A stretch of 5,315 nucleotides of DNA from contig DGBM01000240.1 of assembly GCA_002384765.1 (NCBI GenBank), positions 9,571-14,885 on the forward strand, in the 5' to 3' direction. Positions 1-5,315 of this stretch are shown here, piece after piece; positions within the stretch are counted from its first letter, which is position 1; every line of letters begins with the position of its first letter. The translations under genes and the position numbers were made by a program. The DNA is from Demequinaceae bacterium UBA4004. Its GTDB lineage: Bacteria > Actinomycetota > Actinomycetes > Actinomycetales > Demequinaceae. The notes under the pieces are model-generated. The model ran no database searches. It was not told the DNA's origin and worked only from the letters and a program-made list of their open reading frames with translations.

Positions 1-1
1 G

Positions 2-2290
2 ATGGAGCTCTACACCCACTACGTCCAGCGCCACCCGAAGCTTCTCAACCCGACCATCGTCGTCGTGACGGACCGGACCGAGCTCGACGGGCAGCTCTAC
101 GACGGGTTCGCCCAAAGCCTGCTGCTGGCGGAGGAGCCGAAGCAGATCACCAAACGCGCCGACCTTCGCCGCGAGCTGTCCGAGCGGACGACAGGCGGGA
201 TCTACTTCACGACCCTGCAGAAGTTCGGGCTGTCCAAGGAGGAGAAGGACGCCGGCGAGTCCCACCCGCTGCTGTCGGACCGGCGCAACATCATCGTCAT
301 CGTCGACGAGGCCCACCGCAGCCACTACGACGACCTCGACGGCTACGCCCGCCACCTCAAGGACGCCCTGCCCAAGGCGACGCTCATCGCGTTCACCGGC
401 ACGCCCGTCTCGTTTGCGGAGCGCAACACCCGCGCCGTGTTCGGCGACTACATCGACATATACGACCTATCCCGGGCGGTCGCCGATGGCGCGACGGTGC
501 CGGTGCACTTCGAGCCGCGACTGATCAGGGTCGGCCTCGCCGACGGCGTCACCGAAGACGAGCTCGACGCCGCGGCCGACGAGGTCACGGCCGGCCTCGA
601 TGACGTCGAACGGGACAAGATCGAGCGCAGCGTCGCGGTCGTCAACGCCGTCTACGGGGCACCCGCCCGGGTCGAGAAGCTGGCCGAGGACCTCGTCGCC
701 CACTGGGAGGCTCGCCGCGCGGTCATGGATCCGTTCATCTCGAGCCCCGGCAAGGCCCTCATCGTCGGCGGCACCCGCGAGATCTGCGCCAAGCTCTACG
801 ACGCGATCATCGCCCTGCGCCCCGACTGGCACTCCCCCGAGCTCGACAAGGGCCGCATCAAGGTCGTCTACACCGGCGGCCCCACCGACACCCCGCCCGT
901 GTCGAACCACGTCCGCCGCGAGTCGCAGAACAAGGCCATCAAGGCCCGCCTGAAGGACCCCGACGACGAGCTCGAGATCGTCATCGTCAAGGACATGATG
1001 CTCACCGGCTACGACTCCCCGCCGCTGCACACCCTCTACCTGGACCGGCCGCTCAAGGGCGCCCTGCTCATGCAGACCCTCGCCCGGGTCAACCGCACCT
1101 TCCGGGGGAAGCAGGACGGCCTGCTTGTCGCGTACGCGCCGCTCGCGGAGAACCTGCACAACGCGCTGGCCGAGTACACCCCTCAGGACCAGGCCAGGAA
1201 GCCGATGGGCAAGGACCTCACCGAAGCCGTCGCCCTCACCCGCGGCCTCCTTGCCGAGCTCGACACCCTCCTCGCGGGCTATGACTGGCGCAAGGACTAC
1301 GCCGACCGGGCCGCGCGGGGCGACAAGGCGGCATACGCCCACGTCGTGCGACGGGCCGTGAACTACCTGCGCGACCCCGCCACCCCCGGCAACCAGGCCC
1401 GCGAGGACGACGCCGACGGCGAGACGATCGCCGCGGCATACCGGCGCCTGTCCAGCAAGCTCGCCCGCGCCTGGGCGCTGTGCGCGCCCTCCGGGCAGCT
1501 CGAGGACGTCCGCGGCCCGGCCCGGTTCTACGAGGAAGTGCGCGTGTGGATGGCCAAGCTCGACGCCGAGGACCGCCAGTCCCGGGGCGAGCCCGTCCCC
1601 GAGGACATCCAGCGGCTGCTCGGCGCGCTTATCGCCGAGAGCACCGAGACCGGGGAGGTCCTCGACATCTACGAGGCCGCCGGCATGCCCAAACCCAGCC
1701 TCATGGACCTCGGGCCCGACTTCGTCACCAAGGCCCAGCACGCCGAGAACCCGCACCTGGCCATCGAGGCCCTGCGCGACCTCGTCACCAAGGAGTCCGT
1801 CAAGGCCACCGGCGTCAACACCATCCGGCAGCAGGCGTTCTCCGACCGGATCGCCGAGGTGATGCGCAAGTACACCAACCAGCAGCTCACCTCCGCCGAA
1901 GTCATCGCCGAGCTCATCGAGCTCGCCCGCGACGTCGTCGCCGAACACGAGCGCGGGTCGAGGTTCACGCCACCGCTCGACCAGGACGAGCTCGCCTACT
2001 TCGACGCCGTCGCGACCAACGAGTCCGCCGTCGACGTCATGGGTGAGGGCGTGCTCGCCGACATCGCGCGCGAACTCGTCGCCGTCATGCGCCGGGACAT
2101 CCGCACCGACTGGACCGTGCGCGAGGACGTGCGCGCCAAGCTGCGGACCTCGATCAGGCGGCTGCTGGTCAAGCACGGGTACCCGCCCGACAAGCAGCCC
2201 GGCGCGATCAAGCTCGTCATGGAGCAGATGGAAGCGATGGCCCCGCGGTACGCCCAACAGTCGAGCGGGAATTCGAGAGAGGCCCTTTGA
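2..2290 (+). CDS. hsdR: Type I restriction endonuclease subunit R (HsdR), 5'-truncated by window edge
   Basis: This is the motor and cleavage subunit of a type I restriction-modification complex. It translocates DNA using ATP and cuts it when the HsdM/HsdS part meets an unmethylated site. The visible 762 residues contain the superfamily 2 helicase motifs in order: motif Ia-like PTIVVVTDR (about 17-25), DEAH box VDEAHRS (101-107), motif III FTGTP (131-135), motif IV-like ALIVGGTRE (252-260), motif [10 protein letters not shown] (332-340) and motif [10 protein letters not shown] (358-365). The C-terminal third has the DUF3387-like signature of HsdR proteins: ELAYFDA and NESAVDVMG near 660-685, and HGYPPDKQ near 725. 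The Walker A motif (GxGKS) and the PD-(D/E)xK nuclease domain are absent. They should lie just upstream, because family members usually exceed 1000 residues. The first Met is therefore probably internal. Codons end overwhelmingly in C or G. hsdM and hsdS are not in the window. The reading frame is intact to its TGA, so there is no sign of decay in the visible part. Confidence 0.95.
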   Translation: MELYTHYVQRHPKLLNPTIVVVTDRTELDGQLYDGFAQSLLLAEEPKQITKRADLRRELSERTTGGIYFTTLQKFGLSKEEKDAGESHPLLSDRRNIIVIVDEAHRSHYDDLDGYARHLKDALPKATLIAFTGTPVSFAERNTRAVFGDYIDIYDLSRAVADGATVPVHFEPRLIRVGLADGVTEDELDAAADEVTAGLDDVERDKIERSVAVVNAVYGAPARVEKLAEDLVAHWEARRAVMDPFISSPGKALIVGGTREICAKLYDAIIALRPDWHSPELDKGRIKVVYTGGPTDTPPVSNHVRRESQNKAIKARLKDPDDELEIVIVKDMMLTGYDSPPLHTLYLDRPLKGALLMQTLARVNRTFRGKQDGLLVAYAPLAENLHNALAEYTPQDQARKPMGKDLTEAVALTRGLLAELDTLLAGYDWRKDYADRAARGDKAAYAHVVRRAVNYLRDPATPGNQAREDDADGETIAAAYRRLSSKLARAWALCAPSGQLEDVRGPARFYEEVRVWMAKLDAEDRQSRGEPVPEDIQRLLGALIAESTETGEVLDIYEAAGMPKPSLMDLGPDFVTKAQHAENPHLAIEALRDLVTKESVKATGVNTIRQQAFSDRIAEVMRKYTNQQLTSAEVIAELIELARDVVAEHERGSRFTPPLDQDELAYFDAVATNESAVDVMGEGVLADIARELVAVMRRDIRTDWTVREDVRAKLRTSIRRLLVKHGYPPDKQPGAIKLVMEQMEAMAPRYAQQSSGNSREAL
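2275..2282 (+). promoter_or_regulatory. Ribosome binding site of the acidic ORF, inside the hsdR end
   Basis: The purine run GAGAGAGG lies seven bases before the ATG at 2290. It supports that ATG as the start rather than the TTG three bases earlier. The site is inside the last hsdR codons, and the junction reads TGATG, so the hsdR stop and the next start share a base. This arrangement is typical of translational coupling. Confidence 0.6.
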
Positions 2291-2985
2291 TGACCCAGAC
2301 AGACACCTTCGACGAGTTCCATGAGCCGTCGCTCTTCGATGTCGCGACGGCGAAGGCGTCCGATGACAACGATGTTGAGGAGGACATCGAGGAGGCTGAG
2401 ATCGACCCTGTCGAGGTCCTCGGTGACTTGGCGGACATCGTCGACGACATCTTCACCACTTGGCTCGGGGATGGTGAAGAGAAGTGGGCAGCGCAGGCGT
2501 ATCTGTCGCTCAGAAACCAAGGGGTCGTGAACGACACGGATCCGCTGGCCCACACCCGCAACGGCGTGCTCCTCTGCACGGTCTGGGCGCTCTCGAAGGA
2601 GTTCTATGTTCGGGCATTCGACGAGGGCTCCGTCGATGACTGGATGTATGCGGTTCTCGACGTCATCGGCGAGTTCCCCAAGCTCTCACCGCTGAGCATC
2701 GGTCGTCTCGCGGAGCGGGAGGGGGTTAATGCCGACACAGATGGGGGTGACGAGAATCCCTACGACGTCCTCACGGAGCTCATCCGAAGCTATGCGCCGG
2801 AAGTCGCGGCCGCTCTCCGTGAAGACCTATCCGACACATGGATCCTGCCCTACATGTGGGCGATTCGTAGCCGCGACGTCAGCTACCCCCTACGTGCCGA
2901 CCATGACGCATGGGGCCAGCTCCACCAACCGTCGGGAAACGCCATCGATGCCTACGGCTGGATCACCGAAGGCATGCCGCTTTGA
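2290..2985 (+). CDS. Highly acidic hypothetical protein coupled to hsdR
   Basis: I do not recognise this 231-residue protein. By my count it has 49 Asp/Glu against 14 Lys/Arg, a net charge near -35. The first 50 residues alone carry 18 acidic residues and one Lys, with an acidic cluster around 25-39 (DDNDVEEDIEEAEID). After this tail, residues from about 41 onward look like a folded, mostly helical domain rich in Trp, Tyr and Leu (for example WAAQAYLSLRNQG at 66-78 and WILPYMWAIRSRD at 184-196). No signal peptide or membrane segment is seen. The start is the ATG in TGATG overlapping the hsdR stop, preceded by a good Shine-Dalgarno; a TTG at 2287 is the alternative. It is probably co-transcribed with hsdR. 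Third codon positions are visibly less GC-biased than in hsdR, suggesting a separate origin. Possible roles are an accessory or regulatory factor of the restriction system or a DNA-mimic type inhibitor. Both are guesses from charge and position only. Confidence 0.85.
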   Translation: MTQTDTFDEFHEPSLFDVATAKASDDNDVEEDIEEAEIDPVEVLGDLADIVDDIFTTWLGDGEEKWAAQAYLSLRNQGVVNDTDPLAHTRNGVLLCTVWALSKEFYVRAFDEGSVDDWMYAVLDVIGEFPKLSPLSIGRLAEREGVNADTDGGDENPYDVLTELIRSYAPEVAAALREDLSDTWILPYMWAIRSRDVSYPLRADHDAWGQLHQPSGNAIDAYGWITEGMPL

Positions 2986-3017
2986 CGGGCAGGACCGTAG
3001 ATGGCCTTCTCGCTCGC

Positions 3018-3029
3018 TAGGCTCCGGCC
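3018..3029 (+). promoter_or_regulatory. Putative leaderless -10 promoter for the HsdR-N/DUF5655 gene
   Basis: The hexamer TAGGCT (3018-3023) fits the actinobacterial -10 consensus TANNNT and ends six bases before the ATG at 3030. Transcription would then start on the A of the start codon, giving a leaderless mRNA. No convincing Shine-Dalgarno precedes 3030, and the GGGG before the alternative ATG at 3036 is too close to serve as one. No clear -35 box is seen, which is common for such promoters. A chance match cannot be excluded. Confidence 0.5.
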
Positions 3030-4121
3030 ATGGGGATGACAGAGGCCGTCGCGGCTACGTTGAGCAAGGCCGAGAAGTTGAAGAGCATGGGCGCTGGCAA
3101 TGAAGCCAACACGAAGGCCCTCCTCATCGACCCCGTGCTCACGGCCCTCGGCTGGGACCTTAGCGACGTGGACGTCGTCGCTCGAGAAGTCAAGGTCTTC
3201 GACGGCACCTTCCTCGACTACTCCCTGACGCCATCGAGCGGTCCGCGCCTGTACGTCGAGGCCAAGGGCATGGCCGAGAACCTTGGAGACAAGAAGTTCA
3301 TCGCCCAGACCATCAACTACGCCAACAACGACGGCGTCGTCTGGTGCGTTCTGACCAACGGTCTGCAGTATCGCGTGTTCAAGACGAACGAGCCGGTGTC
3401 CATGGATCAGAAGCTGCTCTTCGAGGTGGACCTACGAGATCCAGACCCCGTCCAGGACAAGATCCGGCTCCTGCGCCTGATAGGCCGGGACTCCGCGGAG
3501 TCCGGCGCACTCACCGCGTACGGGGACCGCGTGTTCACGGACACGCGCGTGCGCCGAGCGCTGTCCGAACTTGCGACGGACCCTCCCGCATCCTTCCTCC
3601 AGCTGGTCGCTGAGCGGCTTGCACACCCCTCCGTCCCGAGTGACGGGCTGAAGAGAAGCTTGGCGCGGATCCTCGACGGGCAGATCGCGCCAGCGATGGA
3701 ACCGGCTGCCACGCACCTGGTGAAGCCCCCGGCCCCGAGTGGACCGGCCGGCCCGCCCAAGGGCCAGGAGTACCCACTGGATCACCACCTCGGCAACAAG
3801 AGCAGCCTGATCCGCGAACTCTGGGAGGCGCTGGACAACTTCGGGGAATCCCTCGGTGGGGACGTGACGCGTCGCGTGCGGAAGCAGTACATCGGCTACT
3901 ACCGCGGCAAGAAGTCCTTCTTCACGGCAGAGATCCAGAAGGGTCGAGTCCTGATCTACCTCGCGCTCACCCGGGAGACGGCACTGCCTTGGAACGACAA
4001 AGTGATGCGCGATGTGACCAAGATCGGTCACTTCGGGATGGGCGACGTCGAGTACTCCCTCGTCACCGTCGAGCAGTTGCCTGAGGTACAGGCACTGGTC
4101 AAGCGAGCCTACGGCGACTGA
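3030..4121 (+). CDS. HsdR N-terminal-type nuclease domain protein with C-terminal DUF5655-like domain
   Basis: This 363-residue protein is a stand-alone relative of the HsdR N-terminal nuclease domain, not a full restriction subunit: there are no helicase motifs. Residues about 20-120 show the PD-(D/E)xK layout: a helix with E25 (NEANTKALLIDPVLTALGWD), D63 in FLDYSL, E77-x-K79 in YVEAKG, and the QxxxY motif of type I nucleases (Q93 and Y97 in AQTINYAN). All predicted catalytic residues are present, so it could cut DNA if the fold is right. Residues 140-220 are helical with no family that I recognise. A Pro-rich linker (about 225-246) leads to residues 248-361, which match the DUF5655 pattern (YPLDHHLGNKSSLIRELWEALD to LPEVQALVKRAYGD compressed; key stretches GNKSSLIREL, YIGYYRGKKSFF and HFGMGDVEYSL). 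The start at 3030 is favoured by the leaderless promoter; ATG 3036 is two codons later. The gene lies 44 bp after the acidic ORF on the same strand. It may be a separate defence or DNA-handling nuclease. Its exact substrate cannot be read from the sequence. Confidence 0.88.
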   Translation: MGMTEAVAATLSKAEKLKSMGAGNEANTKALLIDPVLTALGWDLSDVDVVAREVKVFDGTFLDYSLTPSSGPRLYVEAKGMAENLGDKKFIAQTINYANNDGVVWCVLTNGLQYRVFKTNEPVSMDQKLLFEVDLRDPDPVQDKIRLLRLIGRDSAESGALTAYGDRVFTDTRVRRALSELATDPPASFLQLVAERLAHPSVPSDGLKRSLARILDGQIAPAMEPAATHLVKPPAPSGPAGPPKGQEYPLDHHLGNKSSLIRELWEALDNFGESLGGDVTRRVRKQYIGYYRGKKSFFTAEIQKGRVLIYLALTRETALPWNDKVMRDVTKIGHFGMGDVEYSLVTVEQLPEVQALVKRAYGD

Positions 4122-4127
4122 TTCTTG

Positions 4128-4137
4128 CACTCGAGTG
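4128..4137. repeat. 10-bp perfect palindrome just after the nuclease gene
   Basis: CACTCGAGTG is a perfect palindrome seven bases past the stop codon. It has no loop and no T-run, so it does not look like an intrinsic terminator. It could be a protein binding site or a chance occurrence in GC-rich DNA. Confidence 0.25.
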
Positions 4138-4240
4138 AGCTGGCAGTCGACGGCCCGTACCACGGTCGAGCTCGTCGGTGACCCGCGGGGACCACCACCA
4201 GTACCTCCAGCGTCAGACAGCCTTCTGCGGATGTGCCTGC

Positions 4241-4257
4241 CCCCGTCTTCCGCGGGG
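4241..4257 (+). terminator. Weak candidate terminator hairpin for the nuclease gene
   Basis: CCCCG and CGGGG form a 5-bp stem around a 7-base loop, about 120 bases after the nuclease stop codon. Only a short TTT follows (4261-4263), and a small GCGA/TCGC stem overlaps its 3' side. This is weak evidence for termination. Confidence 0.2.
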
Positions 4258-4303
4258 CGATTTGTCGCGAGGCGCATCCCGGTTCGTGTTCGCATCGCCT
4301 TGA

Positions 4304-4319
4304 GCTCCGAGTGCGGAGC
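4304..4319 (-). terminator. Candidate intrinsic terminator of the small minus-strand gene (no U-tract)
   Basis: GCTCCG and CGGAGC make a perfect 6-bp stem with a 4-base loop. On the minus strand the hairpin begins five bases after the TAG stop codon at 4325-4327. No T-run follows. Hairpin-only terminators are common in high-GC actinobacteria, and the location fits. It may act on both converging transcripts. Confidence 0.45.
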
Positions 4320-4324
4320 GAGTG

Positions 4325-4636
4325 CTATTCCCGATCGAGCCCATCGCCTTCTCGGATGCGGATCAGCCTTGCCACCTCCCGGCCCGTCAGCCCTCCGCCG
4401 CACCACTCCACGGCCTGGCTGACCGAGAGGCCCTCATCCCCGGTGAGCTTCTTCAGTGCGAGGCCGGCGCGGCGTTCGCAGTCAGCGATGGCTGCCTTGC
4501 GCTCCTCGATTGCGGTGAGGACGTCGACGGCGAGTCCCTCGATGCGCTTGTCCCGTTCGGCGCGCTCCCGGCGGCGCTGGGCTTGAGCGTCCAGAGCTGC
4601 GCGACGTGCCGCCTGCCGCGTTGATTGCTGTCCCAT
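4325..4636 (-). CDS. Small basic coiled-coil/possible HTH protein divergent from the relaxase
   Basis: This encodes a 103-residue hypothetical protein. The start at 4636 was chosen because AAGGAGAT lies directly upstream with a six-base gap from the GGAG core. The frame stays open for 47 more codons upstream, but that part has no comparable start signal. Residues 1-30 are rich in Arg, Gln and Ala (TRQAARRAALDAQAQRRRER). Residues about 10-60 should form one long helix or coiled coil. Residues about 68-95 (DEGLSVSQAVEWCGGGLTGR and then EVARLIRI) resemble a helix-turn-helix, with GLTGREVARLI as the possible second helix. No signal peptide or membrane segment is seen. Small basic proteins of this kind, encoded next to relaxases, are often oriT-binding accessory proteins or repressors (compare TraY or TrwA by position, not by sequence). 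The divergent placement from the relaxase gene suggests that it may bind the intergenic repeats. That function is an inference. Confidence 0.72.
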   Translation of the reverse strand: MGQQSTRQAARRAALDAQAQRRRERAERDKRIEGLAVDVLTAIEERKAAIADCERRAGLALKKLTGDEGLSVSQAVEWCGGGLTGREVARLIRIREGDGLDRE

Positions 4637-4640
4637 ACCG

Positions 4641-4648
4641 ATCTCCTT
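4641..4648 (-). promoter_or_regulatory. Strong Shine-Dalgarno deciding the start of the small minus-strand gene
   Basis: On the minus strand the sequence reads AAGGAGAT, a near-perfect match to the anti-Shine-Dalgarno. Six bases separate its GGAG core from the ATG at 4636. This selects that ATG over several upstream in-frame Met codons. Confidence 0.75.
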
Positions 4649-4761
4649 TTCGCGGTTCCTCATCCACCCCGAAGGCCAACGCCGCCGTCTCACGGTCATC
4701 GCGGCGGACCACTTCCGTGTACCCCACGGCGAAACGACCGCCCTCCTGTCCCACACACCTC

Positions 4762-4810
4762 TTGCATTGCCGGTCATTCCAGGACGAATTGCATCTGATG
4801 CAACGACCGC
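4762..4810. other. Candidate oriT/operator region with TTGCAT inverted and direct repeats
   Basis: The divergent region between the small gene and the relaxase holds a perfect inverted repeat, TTGCAT-CTG-ATGCAA (4789-4803). A further TTGCAT lies at 4762-4767. AACGACCGC occurs at 4733-4741 and again at 4802-4810, abutting the inverted repeat. CGGTCAT occurs at 4693-4699 and 4771-4777. In MobF systems the origin of transfer often lies beside the relaxase gene and contains a small inverted repeat next to the nick site. The same repeats could equally be operators controlling both genes. I cannot identify a nick site. Confidence 0.35.
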
Positions 4811-4831
4811 AGGGACGCCGTGGCCTCCTTC

Positions 4832-4838
4832 GGGCGGG
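4832..4838 (+). promoter_or_regulatory. Probable ribosome binding site of the relaxase gene
   Basis: GGGCGGG lies seven bases before the ATG at 4846. It is a moderate Shine-Dalgarno, but it is better placed for this ATG than for the in-frame GTG at 4840, from which it is separated by one base. Confidence 0.4.
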
Positions 4839-4845
4839 TGTGACG

Positions 4846-5315
4846 ATGTCGATCCACAAGCTGACCGCCGGGTCCGGATATGACTACCTGACCCGGCAGG
4901 TGGCTGCCCTGGACGCGACCGAGCGCGGTCACACCGGGTTGGCGAGCTACTACACGGCCAAGGGCGAGTCGCCGGGGGTGTGGGTCGGCTCGGGGCTGGC
5001 CGGGGTCGAGGGCCTGGCTGTCGGGGACGTCGTCACCGCGGAGCAGATGCAGGCCCTGTTCGGGTCCGGTCACCACCCGCTTGCGCACGAGCGCCGGGGC
5101 CTGCTCGACGGGGACGCGACCGATGATCAGGTGCAGGCGGTCACCCGGCTGGGCCAGCCGTACAAGGTCTACGGCGGGGATGTGTGCGCGTTCCGGCTCG
5201 AGGTCGCCAAGCGGATCGCCGCCTTGAACACGGACGCCGGGCTCCCGCAGGACTCGCCTGTCGCTCTGGAGGAGCGTGCTCGGGTCCGCACCGACGTCGC
5301 GACCGAGCTCTTCCG
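4846..5315 (+). CDS. TrwC/TraI-type MobF relaxase, N-terminal part, cut by window end
   Basis: This is the start of a conjugative relaxase, which nicks oriT, becomes covalently bound to the DNA 5' end through a tyrosine, and leads the strand into the recipient. Full-length MobF proteins also carry a C-terminal helicase. Only 156 residues are present, with no stop before the window end. The opening MSIHKLTAGSGYDYLTRQVA, followed by ASYYTAKGESPGVWVGSGLA, is the characteristic N-terminus of actinobacterial TrwC-like proteins. Y12 and Y14, and the Y35-Y36 pair, are the candidates for the two nucleophile positions; the YYTAKGE stretch aligns by eye with the region of TrwC Tyr26. The metal-binding three-His motif should come later, outside the window. 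The start is taken as ATG 4846. GTG 4840 (adding Val-Thr) and ATG 4798 are alternatives, but an N-terminus close to the first tyrosines is usual. The gene is divergent from the small basic-protein gene and probably autoregulated from the region between them. Confidence 0.9.
   Translation, partial: MSIHKLTAGSGYDYLTRQVAALDATERGHTGLASYYTAKGESPGVWVGSGLAGVEGLAVGDVVTAEQMQALFGSGHHPLAHERRGLLDGDATDDQVQAVTRLGQPYKVYGGDVCAFRLEVAKRIAALNTDAGLPQDSPVALEERARVRTDVATELF

Noticed and set aside
467..2257. 596-aa open frame on the minus strand opposite hsdR
   Set aside because: It is antisense to a clearly motif-bearing HsdR. Its Val/Gly/Asp/Leu-rich composition is the usual shadow of GC-rich coding DNA, and it has no recognisable domain.
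2986..3029. -35/-10 pair using TTGACG at 2982 with TAGGCT at 3018
   Set aside because: The spacing of 30 bases is far beyond the usual 16-19, so only the -10 element is kept.
3432..4406. 324-aa minus-strand open frame opposite the nuclease gene
   Set aside because: The plus-strand frame carries the nuclease motifs. This frame is a low-complexity shadow running through the terminator region and into the small gene.
4135..4422. 95-aa plus-strand open frame after the nuclease gene
   Set aside because: It overlaps the better supported minus-strand gene, has no ribosome binding site, and has a Pro/Arg/Ser-rich composition typical of a non-coding frame.
4637..4777. 47-codon N-terminal extension of the small minus-strand gene
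   Set aside because: The strong AAGGAGAT site sits just before the ATG at 4636. The extension has no such signal and an Arg/Trp-rich random-looking sequence, and it would fill the probable regulatory region.
4798..4845. Upstream ATG extending the relaxase by 16 residues
   Set aside because: The ATG is part of the TTGCAT/ATGCAA inverted repeat. The extension (MQRPQGRRGLLRAGVT) does not resemble a relaxase N-terminus, and family members start near the MSIHKL motif.
4774..5088. 104-aa minus-strand open frame opposite the relaxase start
   Set aside because: It lies antisense to the conserved relaxase N-terminus and has no domain or start signal.

Overview
The window comes from a high-GC, probably actinobacterial genome. 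The evidence is strongly C/G-ending codons, a relaxase N-terminus of the type common in actinobacterial plasmids and integrative elements, and a TANNNT box placed exactly as in actinobacterial leaderless promoters. It reads as accessory DNA: restriction genes beside a conjugation gene. Both window edges cut through genes.

Bases 2-2290 (+) hold most of a type I restriction endonuclease motor subunit (HsdR). The part that would carry the nuclease domain and Walker A lies before the window. Its stop overlaps the start of a 231-aa, extremely acidic protein of unknown function (2290-2985, +), so the two are probably translated in coupled fashion. After a 44-bp gap comes a 363-residue protein (3030-4121, +) that joins an HsdR-N-type PD-(D/E)xK nuclease domain to a C-terminal DUF5655-like domain. 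It seems to have its own leaderless promoter. Bases 4122-4324 are non-coding, with a 10-bp palindrome, a weak GC hairpin, and a stronger hairpin that probably terminates the convergent minus-strand gene.

Bases 4325-4636 (-) encode a 103-aa basic, probably coiled-coil protein with a possible C-terminal helix-turn-helix and a very good ribosome binding site. It is divergent from a TrwC/MobF relaxase gene (4846 onward, +), of which only the first 156 residues are present. The 209-bp divergent region contains a perfect TTGCAT/ATGCAA inverted repeat and several short direct repeats. It is a candidate origin of transfer and/or operator.

Taken together, this looks like the junction between a restriction (defence) module and the mobilisation module of a plasmid or integrative element. 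Restriction roles are assigned from clear motifs. The acidic protein's function, the small minus-strand protein's function and the oriT placement are inferences.
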